Of a stretch of DNA of 64,000 nt, positions 57,456-64,000 are shown piece after piece (position 1 is the first letter of the stretch; each line of letters starts with the position of its first letter). The stretch is from Alphaproteobacteria bacterium. Lineage in GTDB: Bacteria; Myxococcota_A; UBA796; GCA-2862545. Made by a program: the position numbers and the translations under genes. The notes under the pieces are model-generated. The model had not been told where the DNA came from and made no database searches. It was given only the letters and a program-made list of their open reading frames with translations. The DNA is taken from positions 1 to 64,000 of the forward strand of contig JACKEP010000021.1 in assembly GCA_020632915.1 (NCBI GenBank), written 5' to 3'.

Positions 57456-58451
57456 GTGCTCGACACCCTGCCCTACGATCTCGTCAGCCGACAGCTCGTG
57501 CGCGCCCTGCGCGGACGGCAGTCGCAGCGTGCCCTCTCCCTGCGGCTGGGCACCCGCGCCAACACGGTCAACCGCTGGGAGCGCGGGCTCGTGCCCGTCT
57601 ACACCCACGACGCGTTCCGCCTCGCGGCCCTGCGCGGCCGCGACGTCCGCGCCGCCCTGCGCGACGTCTGGCCAGCCGGCGCGGAGGCGATCGCGTCGCT
57701 GCCGGTCGACAGCCCCGACGCCGCCGCCCAGCTCGTCGCCGCCTTGATCGACGGCCCGTCGACCACCGAGCTCGCGGCACGGCTCGGCCTGTCACGGCAC
57801 GCGCTCGCCCGCATGGCCCGCGGCACGGCGCGCGTGCGGTTCGCCCACCTGCTCGCCCTGCTCGACGAGCGGGCCGACGGCGCCCTGACCCTGCTGGCCC
57901 ACCTCGTCGACCCGGCCGCGATGACGGCGACCGCCCAGCCGTGGCGCCAGCGTCAGGCGGTCCGCCAGCTCTACGTCGACCAGCCCTGGAGCGTGGCCCT
58001 GCCGCTGCACCTCGACGCCGCACCCTACCGGGCCGCGAGCGCCCACGACAGCGCCTGGCTGGCCCGTCGCCTCGGCACCACGGCCGACCAGGTCGACGCC
58101 GCGCTCGGTTTGCTCGCCGACGTCGGCGCCGTCGCCTGGGACGGCTGCCACTGGGTGCGCCTGCGCGACGGCGTCGTCGAGCCGGGTCCGCTGGCCGGCG
58201 CCGATCCGCGCGCCACCGCGTGGTGGACCGCCGAGGCGCTGCGCCGCATGGACGACGGGCAGGCGATGTCGGCGCTGTGCACGTTCTGCGTGGACGAGGC
58301 CACGCTGCAGGCCGTGCAGGAGACCCTGCTCGCCGGGTTCCGGTCGGCGCGCGCCCGCACGCGGACCAGCACCGACGGCCAGCGGGTCGGCATGATCATG
58401 GTCCACCTGGTCTCGCTCGACGACGCGCCGGTGGCCGTGGCCGCCAAGTGA
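57456..58451 (+). CDS. HTH regulator, TIGR02147/DUF4423-like
   Basis: A 331-residue protein with an N-terminal XRE-type helix-turn-helix (about 18-45: RALSLRLGTRANTVNRWERG), a second HTH-like stretch (about 105-125: TTELAARLGLSRHALARM) and a C-terminal alpha-helical winged region (SAWLARRLGTTADQVDAALGLLADVGAV). The layout resembles TIGR02147 proteins, which are common in Myxococcota, Fibrobacter and Bdellovibrionota and of unknown target. The start is GTG at 57456 behind AGGAGG. DNA binding is likely; regulon unknown. Confidence 0.65.
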   Translation: MLDTLPYDLVSRQLVRALRGRQSQRALSLRLGTRANTVNRWERGLVPVYTHDAFRLAALRGRDVRAALRDVWPAGAEAIASLPVDSPDAAAQLVAALIDGPSTTELAARLGLSRHALARMARGTARVRFAHLLALLDERADGALTLLAHLVDPAAMTATAQPWRQRQAVRQLYVDQPWSVALPLHLDAAPYRAASAHDSAWLARRLGTTADQVDAALGLLADVGAVAWDGCHWVRLRDGVVEPGPLAGADPRATAWWTAEALRRMDDGQAMSALCTFCVDEATLQAVQETLLAGFRSARARTRTSTDGQRVGMIMVHLVSLDDAPVAVAAK

Positions 58452-58452
58452 C

Positions 58453-58480
58453 GTCGCCGCCCCCGGGCAGGGGCGGCGAC
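58453..58480. terminator. Perfect 11-bp hairpin between convergent genes
   Basis: GTCGCCGCCCC pairs perfectly with GGGGCGGCGAC around a 6-base loop, one base past the regulator stop and 25 bases from the stop of the W/Y-repeat gene. It is the clearest bidirectional terminator in the window, though without a T tract. Confidence 0.6.
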
Positions 58481-58505
58481 CGCGAACCGTGGCGTGGGCG
58501 ACGAC

Positions 58506-60599
58506 CTACAGGTCCTGGACGTCCACGTCGACGGGCAGCCCGAGCGGCGTGGGCTCGGTGACGGCGTCGGGTGCCGCCTTGGGCTGGGCCTGCTGCGGCG
58601 CAGGGCGCGGCGCGGGGGTCGAGGACGGCTCCATCGCCCAGCCCTCGACGTCCCAGCCGTCGTCCCAGCCGTCGGGCGGCTGCCAGTCGGCGGCGTCGGC
58701 GGACGCGTACTCGCTCTCCGGGACCCAGTAGCCCTCGACCCAGGTGTTGCCGTCGAACCAGCCGGGGATCCAGACGTAGCCGGGGGCGTCCTGCAGCGGG
58801 GCCCAGTAGCCACCGTGGTAGATGCCGTCCTCGTCGAACCAGGCGCTCACCCAGGTGTAGCCGGAGCGGAACTCGGGCCGCCAGAAGCCGTCGACGTACT
58901 GCTCACCGTCCCAGAAGCCGGCCTCCCAGGTGTAGCCCTCGGGGCCGCGCTTGAGCGGGCTCCAGTAGCCACGGACGTAGGTGCCGTCCTCGAGGTAGTA
59001 GCCGTCGACCCACTGCCAGTCGCCGTCGGTGCGGCGCTCGGGGCGGTAGTAGCCGTCGATGTAGACACCGCCGTCCCACCAGCCGTTGACGTAGACGTAG
59101 CCGACGGGCGCGGGCTGCACGGGCGCCCAGAACCCGGGGGTCCACACGGCGCCGTACCAGTAGCCGGGCGACCAGGTCCAGCCGTAGCGGACCGGCGGCA
59201 CCCACGTGGGCAGGTAGGGCCAGGGCGTGTAGCCGAGGTGGACCACCACGTGTGTGGCGTAGGTGCAGCGGTAGTACGGGTGGACCCACCAGCGGGTGTA
59301 GTAGGGCCGGTAGTAGGTGCGCGTCGGCGGCGGCCGCTGGGCGAGCGGGCTCGGGCGCACGTGGTAGGCGCTGGGCCGCGCGTAGCGGTGGTCGTAGGAC
59401 CGCTGGGGCGGACGCGCCGCCTGGGTGGGGCGGTCACGCCGGTCGTACGCGATCGTGCCGCCGCGAGGCGGGGCGCCGCCGTGGGTGGCCGGGATCGGGC
59501 GCGCGACCGTCTGCACGCCGGACGGCGTCGACCGGGGCTGCATCGTGACGCGACCGGGGTTGGTGGGCGGCCGCACCGTGGAGGACACGGCGGACCCGCC
59601 GGGCCGGCTCGCCGTGGACGACGACGGACGCGCGGCGCTCGACGTCGGCGACGACGGGCGCTGCATCGTCGGGGTGGGCGACGACGACGTGGGCGGACGG
59701 GCCGTGGTGGGTGCCTGCGACGGCCGGCTCGTGGAGGGCGGCGTCGACGGCCGCTGGGTCGACGAGCTCGGCGGCGTCGACGGGCGCTGGGTCGACGAGC
59801 TCGGCGGCGTCGACGGGCGCTGGGTGGTGGTGGTCGACGACCCCGACGAGGGCGGCGGACGCGTCGGCACCTGGGACGACGACGGCTTGGGCCGGGCCTG
59901 CGGACTCGTCCCCGAGGGCAGCGCCGAGGCCGGCGGCGTGGTGGGGTAGACCGTCTTGGCCGGCGACGGCGCCGTGGACGGACTGTTCGGGTAGACCGTG
60001 GTCGGGCGGATCGGCGCCGTGGGCCGCGTCGTCGACGACGAGGACGACGACGACGGGGGCGGCGTGGCCGGACGCGACACGGTCGTGGTCGGACGCGACG
60101 ACGTCGGCGGCGGCGTCGCCGGGCGCGACGAGGTCGTGGGCGCCGGGGCCGGACGCGACGAGGTCGTCGGGGCGGGTCGCGACGACGTCGGGGGCGGCGC
60201 CGCCGGGCGCGACGACGTCGTGGGTGCCGGACGCGACGTGGGAGCCGGCGCCGGACGCGAGGTGGTCGTCGGCGCGGGCCGACTCGTGGACGGTGCGGGC
60301 GACGGCCGCGACACGGTCGTGGTCGGCCGCGACGTGCTCGTCGGCGGGCGGGACGGCGCAGGGCGCGCGCTCGACGACGACGGACGCGACGACCCGGACG
60401 AGGGGCGCGACGCCGACGACGGACGCGAGGACGACGACGACGATGGGCGCGCCGCCTGACCATGGGGACGGGCGTCGCCGCGCTGCTGGACGTCGTCGTG
60501 GCTGCGGGTGGCCACACCGTCACCGGCGTCGCCAGCCGCGAGACCCGCGGACGGGGCGGTCAGGGCCAGCCACAGGACTAGGGGGCGCCATGCGTTCAT
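58506..60599 (-). CDS. Exported Pro/Ser/Thr-rich protein with W/Y-rich tandem repeats
   Basis: A 697-residue exported protein. The signal peptide (LVLWLALTAPSAGLAAG) is followed by about 350 residues made almost wholly of Pro, Ser, Thr and Arg (TTSSRPAP-type units), then a Tyr/Arg stretch (RTYYRPYYTRWW). About six tandem aromatic repeats of 25-29 residues follow, with consensus like GYxWxxGxWDxGxYVxGYWxP, resembling YXWGXW-type repeat proteins. The tail is acidic and Pro-rich. A long flexible wall-like stalk with a sticky aromatic head is inferred. The start is ATG at 60599 behind GAGG. It is divergent from the prepilin peptidase. Confidence 0.8.
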   Translation of the reverse strand: MNAWRPLVLWLALTAPSAGLAAGDAGDGVATRSHDDVQQRGDARPHGQAARPSSSSSSRPSSASRPSSGSSRPSSSSARPAPSRPPTSTSRPTTTVSRPSPAPSTSRPAPTTTSRPAPAPTSRPAPTTSSRPAAPPPTSSRPAPTTSSRPAPAPTTSSRPATPPPTSSRPTTTVSRPATPPPSSSSSSSTTRPTAPIRPTTVYPNSPSTAPSPAKTVYPTTPPASALPSGTSPQARPKPSSSQVPTRPPPSSGSSTTTTQRPSTPPSSSTQRPSTPPSSSTQRPSTPPSTSRPSQAPTTARPPTSSSPTPTMQRPSSPTSSAARPSSSTASRPGGSAVSSTVRPPTNPGRVTMQPRSTPSGVQTVARPIPATHGGAPPRGGTIAYDRRDRPTQAARPPQRSYDHRYARPSAYHVRPSPLAQRPPPTRTYYRPYYTRWWVHPYYRCTYATHVVVHLGYTPWPYLPTWVPPVRYGWTWSPGYWYGAVWTPGFWAPVQPAPVGYVYVNGWWDGGVYIDGYYRPERRTDGDWQWVDGYYLEDGTYVRGYWSPLKRGPEGYTWEAGFWDGEQYVDGFWRPEFRSGYTWVSAWFDEDGIYHGGYWAPLQDAPGYVWIPGWFDGNTWVEGYWVPESEYASADAADWQPPDGWDDGWDVEGWAMEPSSTPAPRPAPQQAQPKAAPDAVTEPTPLGLPVDVDVQDL
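58705..59190 (-). repeat. Six tandem aromatic protein repeats
   Basis: In the reading frame of the host gene this segment encodes about six units of 25-29 residues, each with a Tyr/Trp-rich pair such as GYTWEAGFWDGEQYVDGFW and GYVWIPGWFDGNTWVEGYW. Units differ enough at DNA level to be old. Confidence 0.7.
59400..60467 (-). repeat. Low-complexity Pro/Ser/Thr/Arg coding region
   Basis: Degenerate short repeats encode TTSSRP, PSSSTQRPSTP and similar units. PSSSTQRPSTP occurs in near-identical consecutive copies around 59750-59830. Such regions are prone to length change by slippage. Confidence 0.7.
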
Positions 60600-60779
60600 G
60601 TCGGACCTCGCTCGGAAGGACGGTACGACGATCGCCTCCCCGGTCGTATTCACACCTTCGACGATCGTCTGCGAATCGGTGGGCGGCACGTGCGTCCACG
60701 TACGCCAGACACCTGGAGTGCCCCCGATGTCTCCCCGGCGAGGTCGCGATACGCCACGACCCGTCCCGGGAGGCCACAC

Positions 60780-61616
60780 GTGATCACCCTGCATGCCGTG
60801 TGGCACCTGGCCGCCTTCGCGATCGGCGCGGCCATGGGGAGCTTCGCGGCGCTGACGATCGTGCGTGTGCCCGAGGACCAGTCGATCGTCCACCCGCCGA
60901 GCCACTGCCCGGTGTGCCACACGCCGCTCACCTGGCGCGACAACATCCCGATCGTGTCGTGGCTGGTGCTCGGGGCGCGCTGCCGCACCTGCCAGACCCC
61001 GATCTCGCCGCTGTACCCGCTCGTCGAGCTCCTCATGGGCCTGCTCGGCTGGCTGCTCTGGGCGCGCTTCGTGCCCACCCCCGCCGACATGGACGTCCAG
61101 CACCTGACGGCGTGGGCCGGCTACTTGCTGTTCACGTGGATGCTGGTGGTGGCCGCCTACACCGACCTGCGCGCGCGCATCATCCCCGACTTCACCAGCA
61201 TCGGCGCGGTGCCCGTGGGCGTGGGGCTGGCCGTGCTCCTCGGCGCGCTCGGCTACGACGGCTGGCTCGACATCGGCTGGCGCGCGTCGGTAGCGGGCGC
61301 TGCCGTGGCGGGCGGCTTCCTGCTGGTGACGGCGCTGCTGTGGGACCTGGTGTTCGGCAAGCTCGGGCTGGCGCTGGGCGACGTCAAGCTCGTCGCGATG
61401 ATCGGCGCCTTCGTGGGCCTGCTCCCCGGCGCGCTGTTCGTGCTGCTGGCCGCGTCGCTCACCGGCTCGGCGCTCGGCATCGTCATGGTGCTGGTGCGAC
61501 GGCGCAGCAGCTACCTGCCGTTCGCCCCCGCGCTCGCCTTCGGCGGCATCGCCTACGTGCTGTGGGGCGAGCCGCTCGTGCGGGCGCTGTTGCCGGGGCT
61601 GGCGCTGTACCTGTGA
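60780..61616 (+). CDS. pilD: Prepilin peptidase (leader peptidase/N-methyltransferase)
   Basis: A 278-residue A24-family aspartic protease of the inner membrane that cuts type IV prepilin-like signal peptides and methylates the new N-terminus. The bifunctional form is shown by the N-terminal zinc site C43, C46, C68 and C71 (CPVC, CRTC). Catalytic aspartates are D129 (AYTDLRARIIPD) and D201 (LALGDVKLV). GTG at 60780 is behind GGGAGG. No pilin gene is adjacent. It could serve the motor locus at 38.6-41.4 kb or a system outside the window. Confidence 0.94.
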   Translation: MITLHAVWHLAAFAIGAAMGSFAALTIVRVPEDQSIVHPPSHCPVCHTPLTWRDNIPIVSWLVLGARCRTCQTPISPLYPLVELLMGLLGWLLWARFVPTPADMDVQHLTAWAGYLLFTWMLVVAAYTDLRARIIPDFTSIGAVPVGVGLAVLLGALGYDGWLDIGWRASVAGAAVAGGFLLVTALLWDLVFGKLGLALGDVKLVAMIGAFVGLLPGALFVLLAASLTGSALGIVMVLVRRRSSYLPFAPALAFGGIAYVLWGEPLVRALLPGLALYL

Positions 61617-61632
61617 GCCGCCGGGCCGTCGC

Positions 61633-63465
61633 CTACCAGAGGCCGGCGCCCTGCAGCAGCGGCAGCACCACACCCATCAGGCCGTCGCCGGCGATCAGGC
61701 CCGACGCCACGGAGAAGCCGAGGGCCGCCGCGCTGCGGGGCGACACGCGCTCCCACACGACGAACGCGACGGCACCGGCGAACATCGCCAGCGAGTAGAA
61801 CGCCGGCACGATGAACGCGATGCCGAACGCCAGACCCGACGGCAGCCAGCGCCACCCGGTCAGCTTGCGCAGCACCGGCAGCACCACGCCCACGACCAGC
61901 CCGACGAGCACGGCCTCCGGCGCGTGCGCCGGCAGCGCGTCGAGGCCGTTGGCGAGCACCTCGGCCATCGCCTTCCACGCCATCGCGGCCGGCGCCGGGT
62001 AGGCGTCGCCCCCCAGCCCTCCCTCCATCCGCGGCACGAGGAACAAGAACAGCGGCACCGCGCTGAACACGCCCACCGTCACCCCGGCGAGCTGGGCGAT
62101 CAGCTGCTGGCGCGGCGACGCGCCGAGGAGCCAGCCGGTCTTCAGATCCTGGGCCATGTCGGCCGCCTGGGACGCGCCCGCCGACGACACGCCGGCCATC
62201 AACAGGTTCACGCCCATCGACCCCGGCGCGAGCGCGCCGAACACGAGCTGGGTGACCTTGCCCACGCCGCCGGTGGGGTTGATGTCGGTCTCTCCGGTGG
62301 ACCGCACCGCGATCGCCGCGAGCACGCTGGACAGCGCCACCGCGATCACGCTCATCCACGGCGGGATGCCGAACAGCAACCACGTCACACCCACGGTGAG
62401 CAGCGTGGCGACGAGCAGCCCCCCCACCCACCAGCTGTTGGGGATGAGCTGGGTGTCGTCGAGGTCGGCGAGGTCGGCCACCGCCGCGCCACCGGTGAAC
62501 GTGGCGAGGATCGTGCGCCACGACAGGGCCAGGCTCGTCAGCGCCTCGGCGACCATGATCGCGACGCCGGGCCACAGGATCCAGCCGCGCGCGCCCACGC
62601 CGTAGCTCATCGTGGCCGTCGGATCGGCGACCCAGCCGGCCGACTCGACGGCGGGCGCGATCACGCCCCACGACACCACGGCGCCGAGCACGAGCGACGC
62701 CGCCACGCGAAAGCCGATGATCATGCCCGCGCCGGTCATCAGCGGGCTGACGAGGACGACGAACCCGTAGGCGGCCGGCACCGCGAGCACCGGCAGCACC
62801 GCCTCCAGCGGCAGGGTCTCGAGGAACGGGTAGCGGGCGGCGAGCAGCACCTGCACCGCACCGAGCAGCGCCAGCGCCAGCAGCCACCGGGCCTTGCGGA
62901 CCGCGTCCCCGCCCTCGCCGAACATCGCCGTGATCGTGTTGGCCGTGGCCGTGCCGGTGGGGAAGCGCAGGCGCTCGACCACCACCATCTGGCGGCGCAG
63001 CGGGACGGCGTAGAACACGCCGAGCCAGCCGACCGCGCCCGCCCACATCGTCAGTTCGACCCAGCCCAGGTGCAGGTCGACCTTGCCCTCCTTGCCGAGC
63101 AGCATCAGCGCCGGGATCGCCGACAGCAGGCCCGCTGCGGACGACATCGACCCGGCCGCGGAGCCCGCCGTCTGCGCGATGTTGGTCTCGAGCGGGGTGA
63201 ACCGGCGCAGCGACGGCACCACGGCCCGCAGCGCCGAGAACATCGCGAACGACAGGATCGCAGCGATGAGCGAGCCGCCGATCGACCAGCCCGTCTTCAG
63301 CCCGAAGCGCAGGTTCATCGCGGCGACCGCCGCGCCGATCAGGCACCCCACGACCACCGCGCGCACCGTGAGCTGGGCTTCACCCGCTGCGGGCACGTAG
63401 AGCGGGCCGTCGCCCGGGTCCTGGACCACCGTGCCCATCGGCGCGCGCTCGTGCTGCTCGGACAT
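61633..63465 (-). CDS. OPT-family transporter
   Basis: A 610-residue inner-membrane transporter with about 14-16 segments, of the oligopeptide transporter family, which moves peptides or metal chelates with protons. Family signatures: NLRFGLKTGWSIGGSLIAAIL near the N-terminus, PTGTATANTITAMFGEGG, and DMAQDLKTGWLLGASPRQQ. The prokaryotic branch is poorly characterised; peptide or siderophore-metal uptake is an inference. The start is ATG at 63465 behind GGAGG. It is convergent with the prepilin peptidase gene. Confidence 0.9.
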   Translation of the reverse strand: MSEQHERAPMGTVVQDPGDGPLYVPAAGEAQLTVRAVVVGCLIGAAVAAMNLRFGLKTGWSIGGSLIAAILSFAMFSALRAVVPSLRRFTPLETNIAQTAGSAAGSMSSAAGLLSAIPALMLLGKEGKVDLHLGWVELTMWAGAVGWLGVFYAVPLRRQMVVVERLRFPTGTATANTITAMFGEGGDAVRKARWLLALALLGAVQVLLAARYPFLETLPLEAVLPVLAVPAAYGFVVLVSPLMTGAGMIIGFRVAASLVLGAVVSWGVIAPAVESAGWVADPTATMSYGVGARGWILWPGVAIMVAEALTSLALSWRTILATFTGGAAVADLADLDDTQLIPNSWWVGGLLVATLLTVGVTWLLFGIPPWMSVIAVALSSVLAAIAVRSTGETDINPTGGVGKVTQLVFGALAPGSMGVNLLMAGVSSAGASQAADMAQDLKTGWLLGASPRQQLIAQLAGVTVGVFSAVPLFLFLVPRMEGGLGGDAYPAPAAMAWKAMAEVLANGLDALPAHAPEAVLVGLVVGVVLPVLRKLTGWRWLPSGLAFGIAFIVPAFYSLAMFAGAVAFVVWERVSPRSAAALGFSVASGLIAGDGLMGVVLPLLQGAGLW

Positions 63466-63537
63466 CCGACCTCCCCGGTGCGCACACAGCGCGCCCGGGA
63501 CCCTACCGCGTGCAGCGCCCCGAGGCCCCGCCACGTG

Positions 63538-64000
63538 TCACGGCGACCGGCTCCCACGCGCCCGGTGCACGCGCTGGGCGGCCTCGTGGGTCTGCACGTC
63601 GCGTGGCTCGCGGGCGAGCGCCCGCAGGTAGGCGGTCTCGGCGGCGTCGAGCTGACCGAGACGCTCGAGCGCTGCGCCGAGGTTGGCCCACGCGCGGGGG
63701 TTGGCGGGGCTCGCGCGCGTGGTCTGTTCCCACAGCGCCAGCTCGGTGCGGTAGTCGAGGTTGCGCGCGCCCGTGGCCACGCCGAGCGCCACCGCGACCA
63801 CGACCAGGCCGCGCCGCACGGCTGCCGGCCACCGGTCCTGCACGGCGGCGATGCCGGCCCCGAGCGCCCAGACCAGGCCGACGTCGGCGAGGTAGGCGTG
63901 GCGCTCGTTGAGCACGTCGGTGCGCGGGAGCACCACGTACGGCAGCAGCAGGGTCAGCCCCCACCACCCGAGGCCGTAGACGACGAGCGGTGCGCGGCGC
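63538..64000 (-). CDS. Membrane protein with TPR (partial, runs off the window)
   Basis: The last 154 or so residues of a larger protein whose start lies beyond the window. It shows the end of a polytopic membrane domain (TLLLPYVVLPRT, then TDVLNERHAYLADVGLVWAL, then GLVVVAVALGVA), followed by one to two TPR units (RAWANLGAALERLGQLDAAETAYLRALAREP). The LNERHAYLADVG motif matches that of TMTC-like O-mannosyl/glycosyltransferase proteins (membrane domain plus TPRs). The N-terminus is missing, so this assignment is tentative. Confidence 0.7.
   Translation of the reverse strand, partial: RRAPLVVYGLGWWGLTLLLPYVVLPRTDVLNERHAYLADVGLVWALGAGIAAVQDRWPAAVRRGLVVVAVALGVATGARNLDYRTELALWEQTTRASPANPRAWANLGAALERLGQLDAAETAYLRALAREPRDVQTHEAAQRVHRARGSRSP

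Overview
The window is a single, gene-dense, very GC-rich chromosomal segment from a Gram-negative bacterium. It encodes an RND/TolC-type efflux operon, at least seven lipobox proteins, RecBCD, signal peptidase I and a prepilin peptidase. The mix of MopE-type metal-binding motifs, thrombospondin-3-like calcium loops, Ig-stack/fibrinogen-like lipoproteins, a W/Y-rich repeat surface protein and a TIGR02147-like regulator points to Myxococcota or a related deltaproteobacterial lineage. That placement is inferred from gene content, not from a marker gene. I found no rRNA, tRNA, CRISPR array, transposase or phage gene.

Layout. 0.2-8.5 kb: branched-chain aminotransferase, then a cluster of large secreted lipoproteins (Ig-stack/fibrinogen-like, TSP3-like, Thr/Asp-repeat). 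8.7-14.8 kb: a three-gene Cu/Ag efflux operon (TolC-like, CusB-like, CusA-like) whose pump carries an inserted EF-hand pair. 14.8-18.6 kb: MBL-fold hydrolase, signal peptidase I coupled to a polytopic glycosyltransferase, SlyD. 18.8-29.5 kb: MopE/lectin lipoprotein, FeS photolyase, glutathione peroxidase coupled to a histone-deacetylase fusion, AIM24-like protein, glycosyltransferase coupled to PyrC, VOC protein, Spy-like protein, nuclease-like lipoprotein. 29.5-38.3 kb: recC-recB-recD. 38.6-41.4 kb: a compact archaeal-type pilus/secretion motor (two F-domain membrane proteins plus ATPase). 41.5-44.3 kb: small lipoprotein, zinc ribbon protein, Fe-SOD, RlmN. 44.4-50.3 kb: small membrane protein, GT2, a degenerate radical-SAM/GT fusion, aconitase. 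50.4-58.5 kb: GH3 glucosidase, PH-like membrane protein, PLP decarboxylase, HNH protein with a long structured leader, YhbY, TrmH, Usp, regulator. 58.5-64 kb: W/Y-repeat protein, prepilin peptidase, OPT transporter, and a partial membrane TPR protein running off the edge.

Functional themes are metal and oxidative-stress handling (Cus operon, Spy-like protein, SlyD, SOD, Gpx, MBL hydrolase), envelope decoration and export (lipoproteins, glycosyltransferases, LepB, PilD, pilus motor) and DNA repair (RecBCD, photolyase). Eight gene pairs overlap by the four bases ATGA or GTGA, which implies translational coupling. The most unusual features are the EF-hand insertion in the CusA-like pump, the archaeal-style motor locus, and the radical-SAM-like/glycosyltransferase fusion that has lost its SAM cluster motif.
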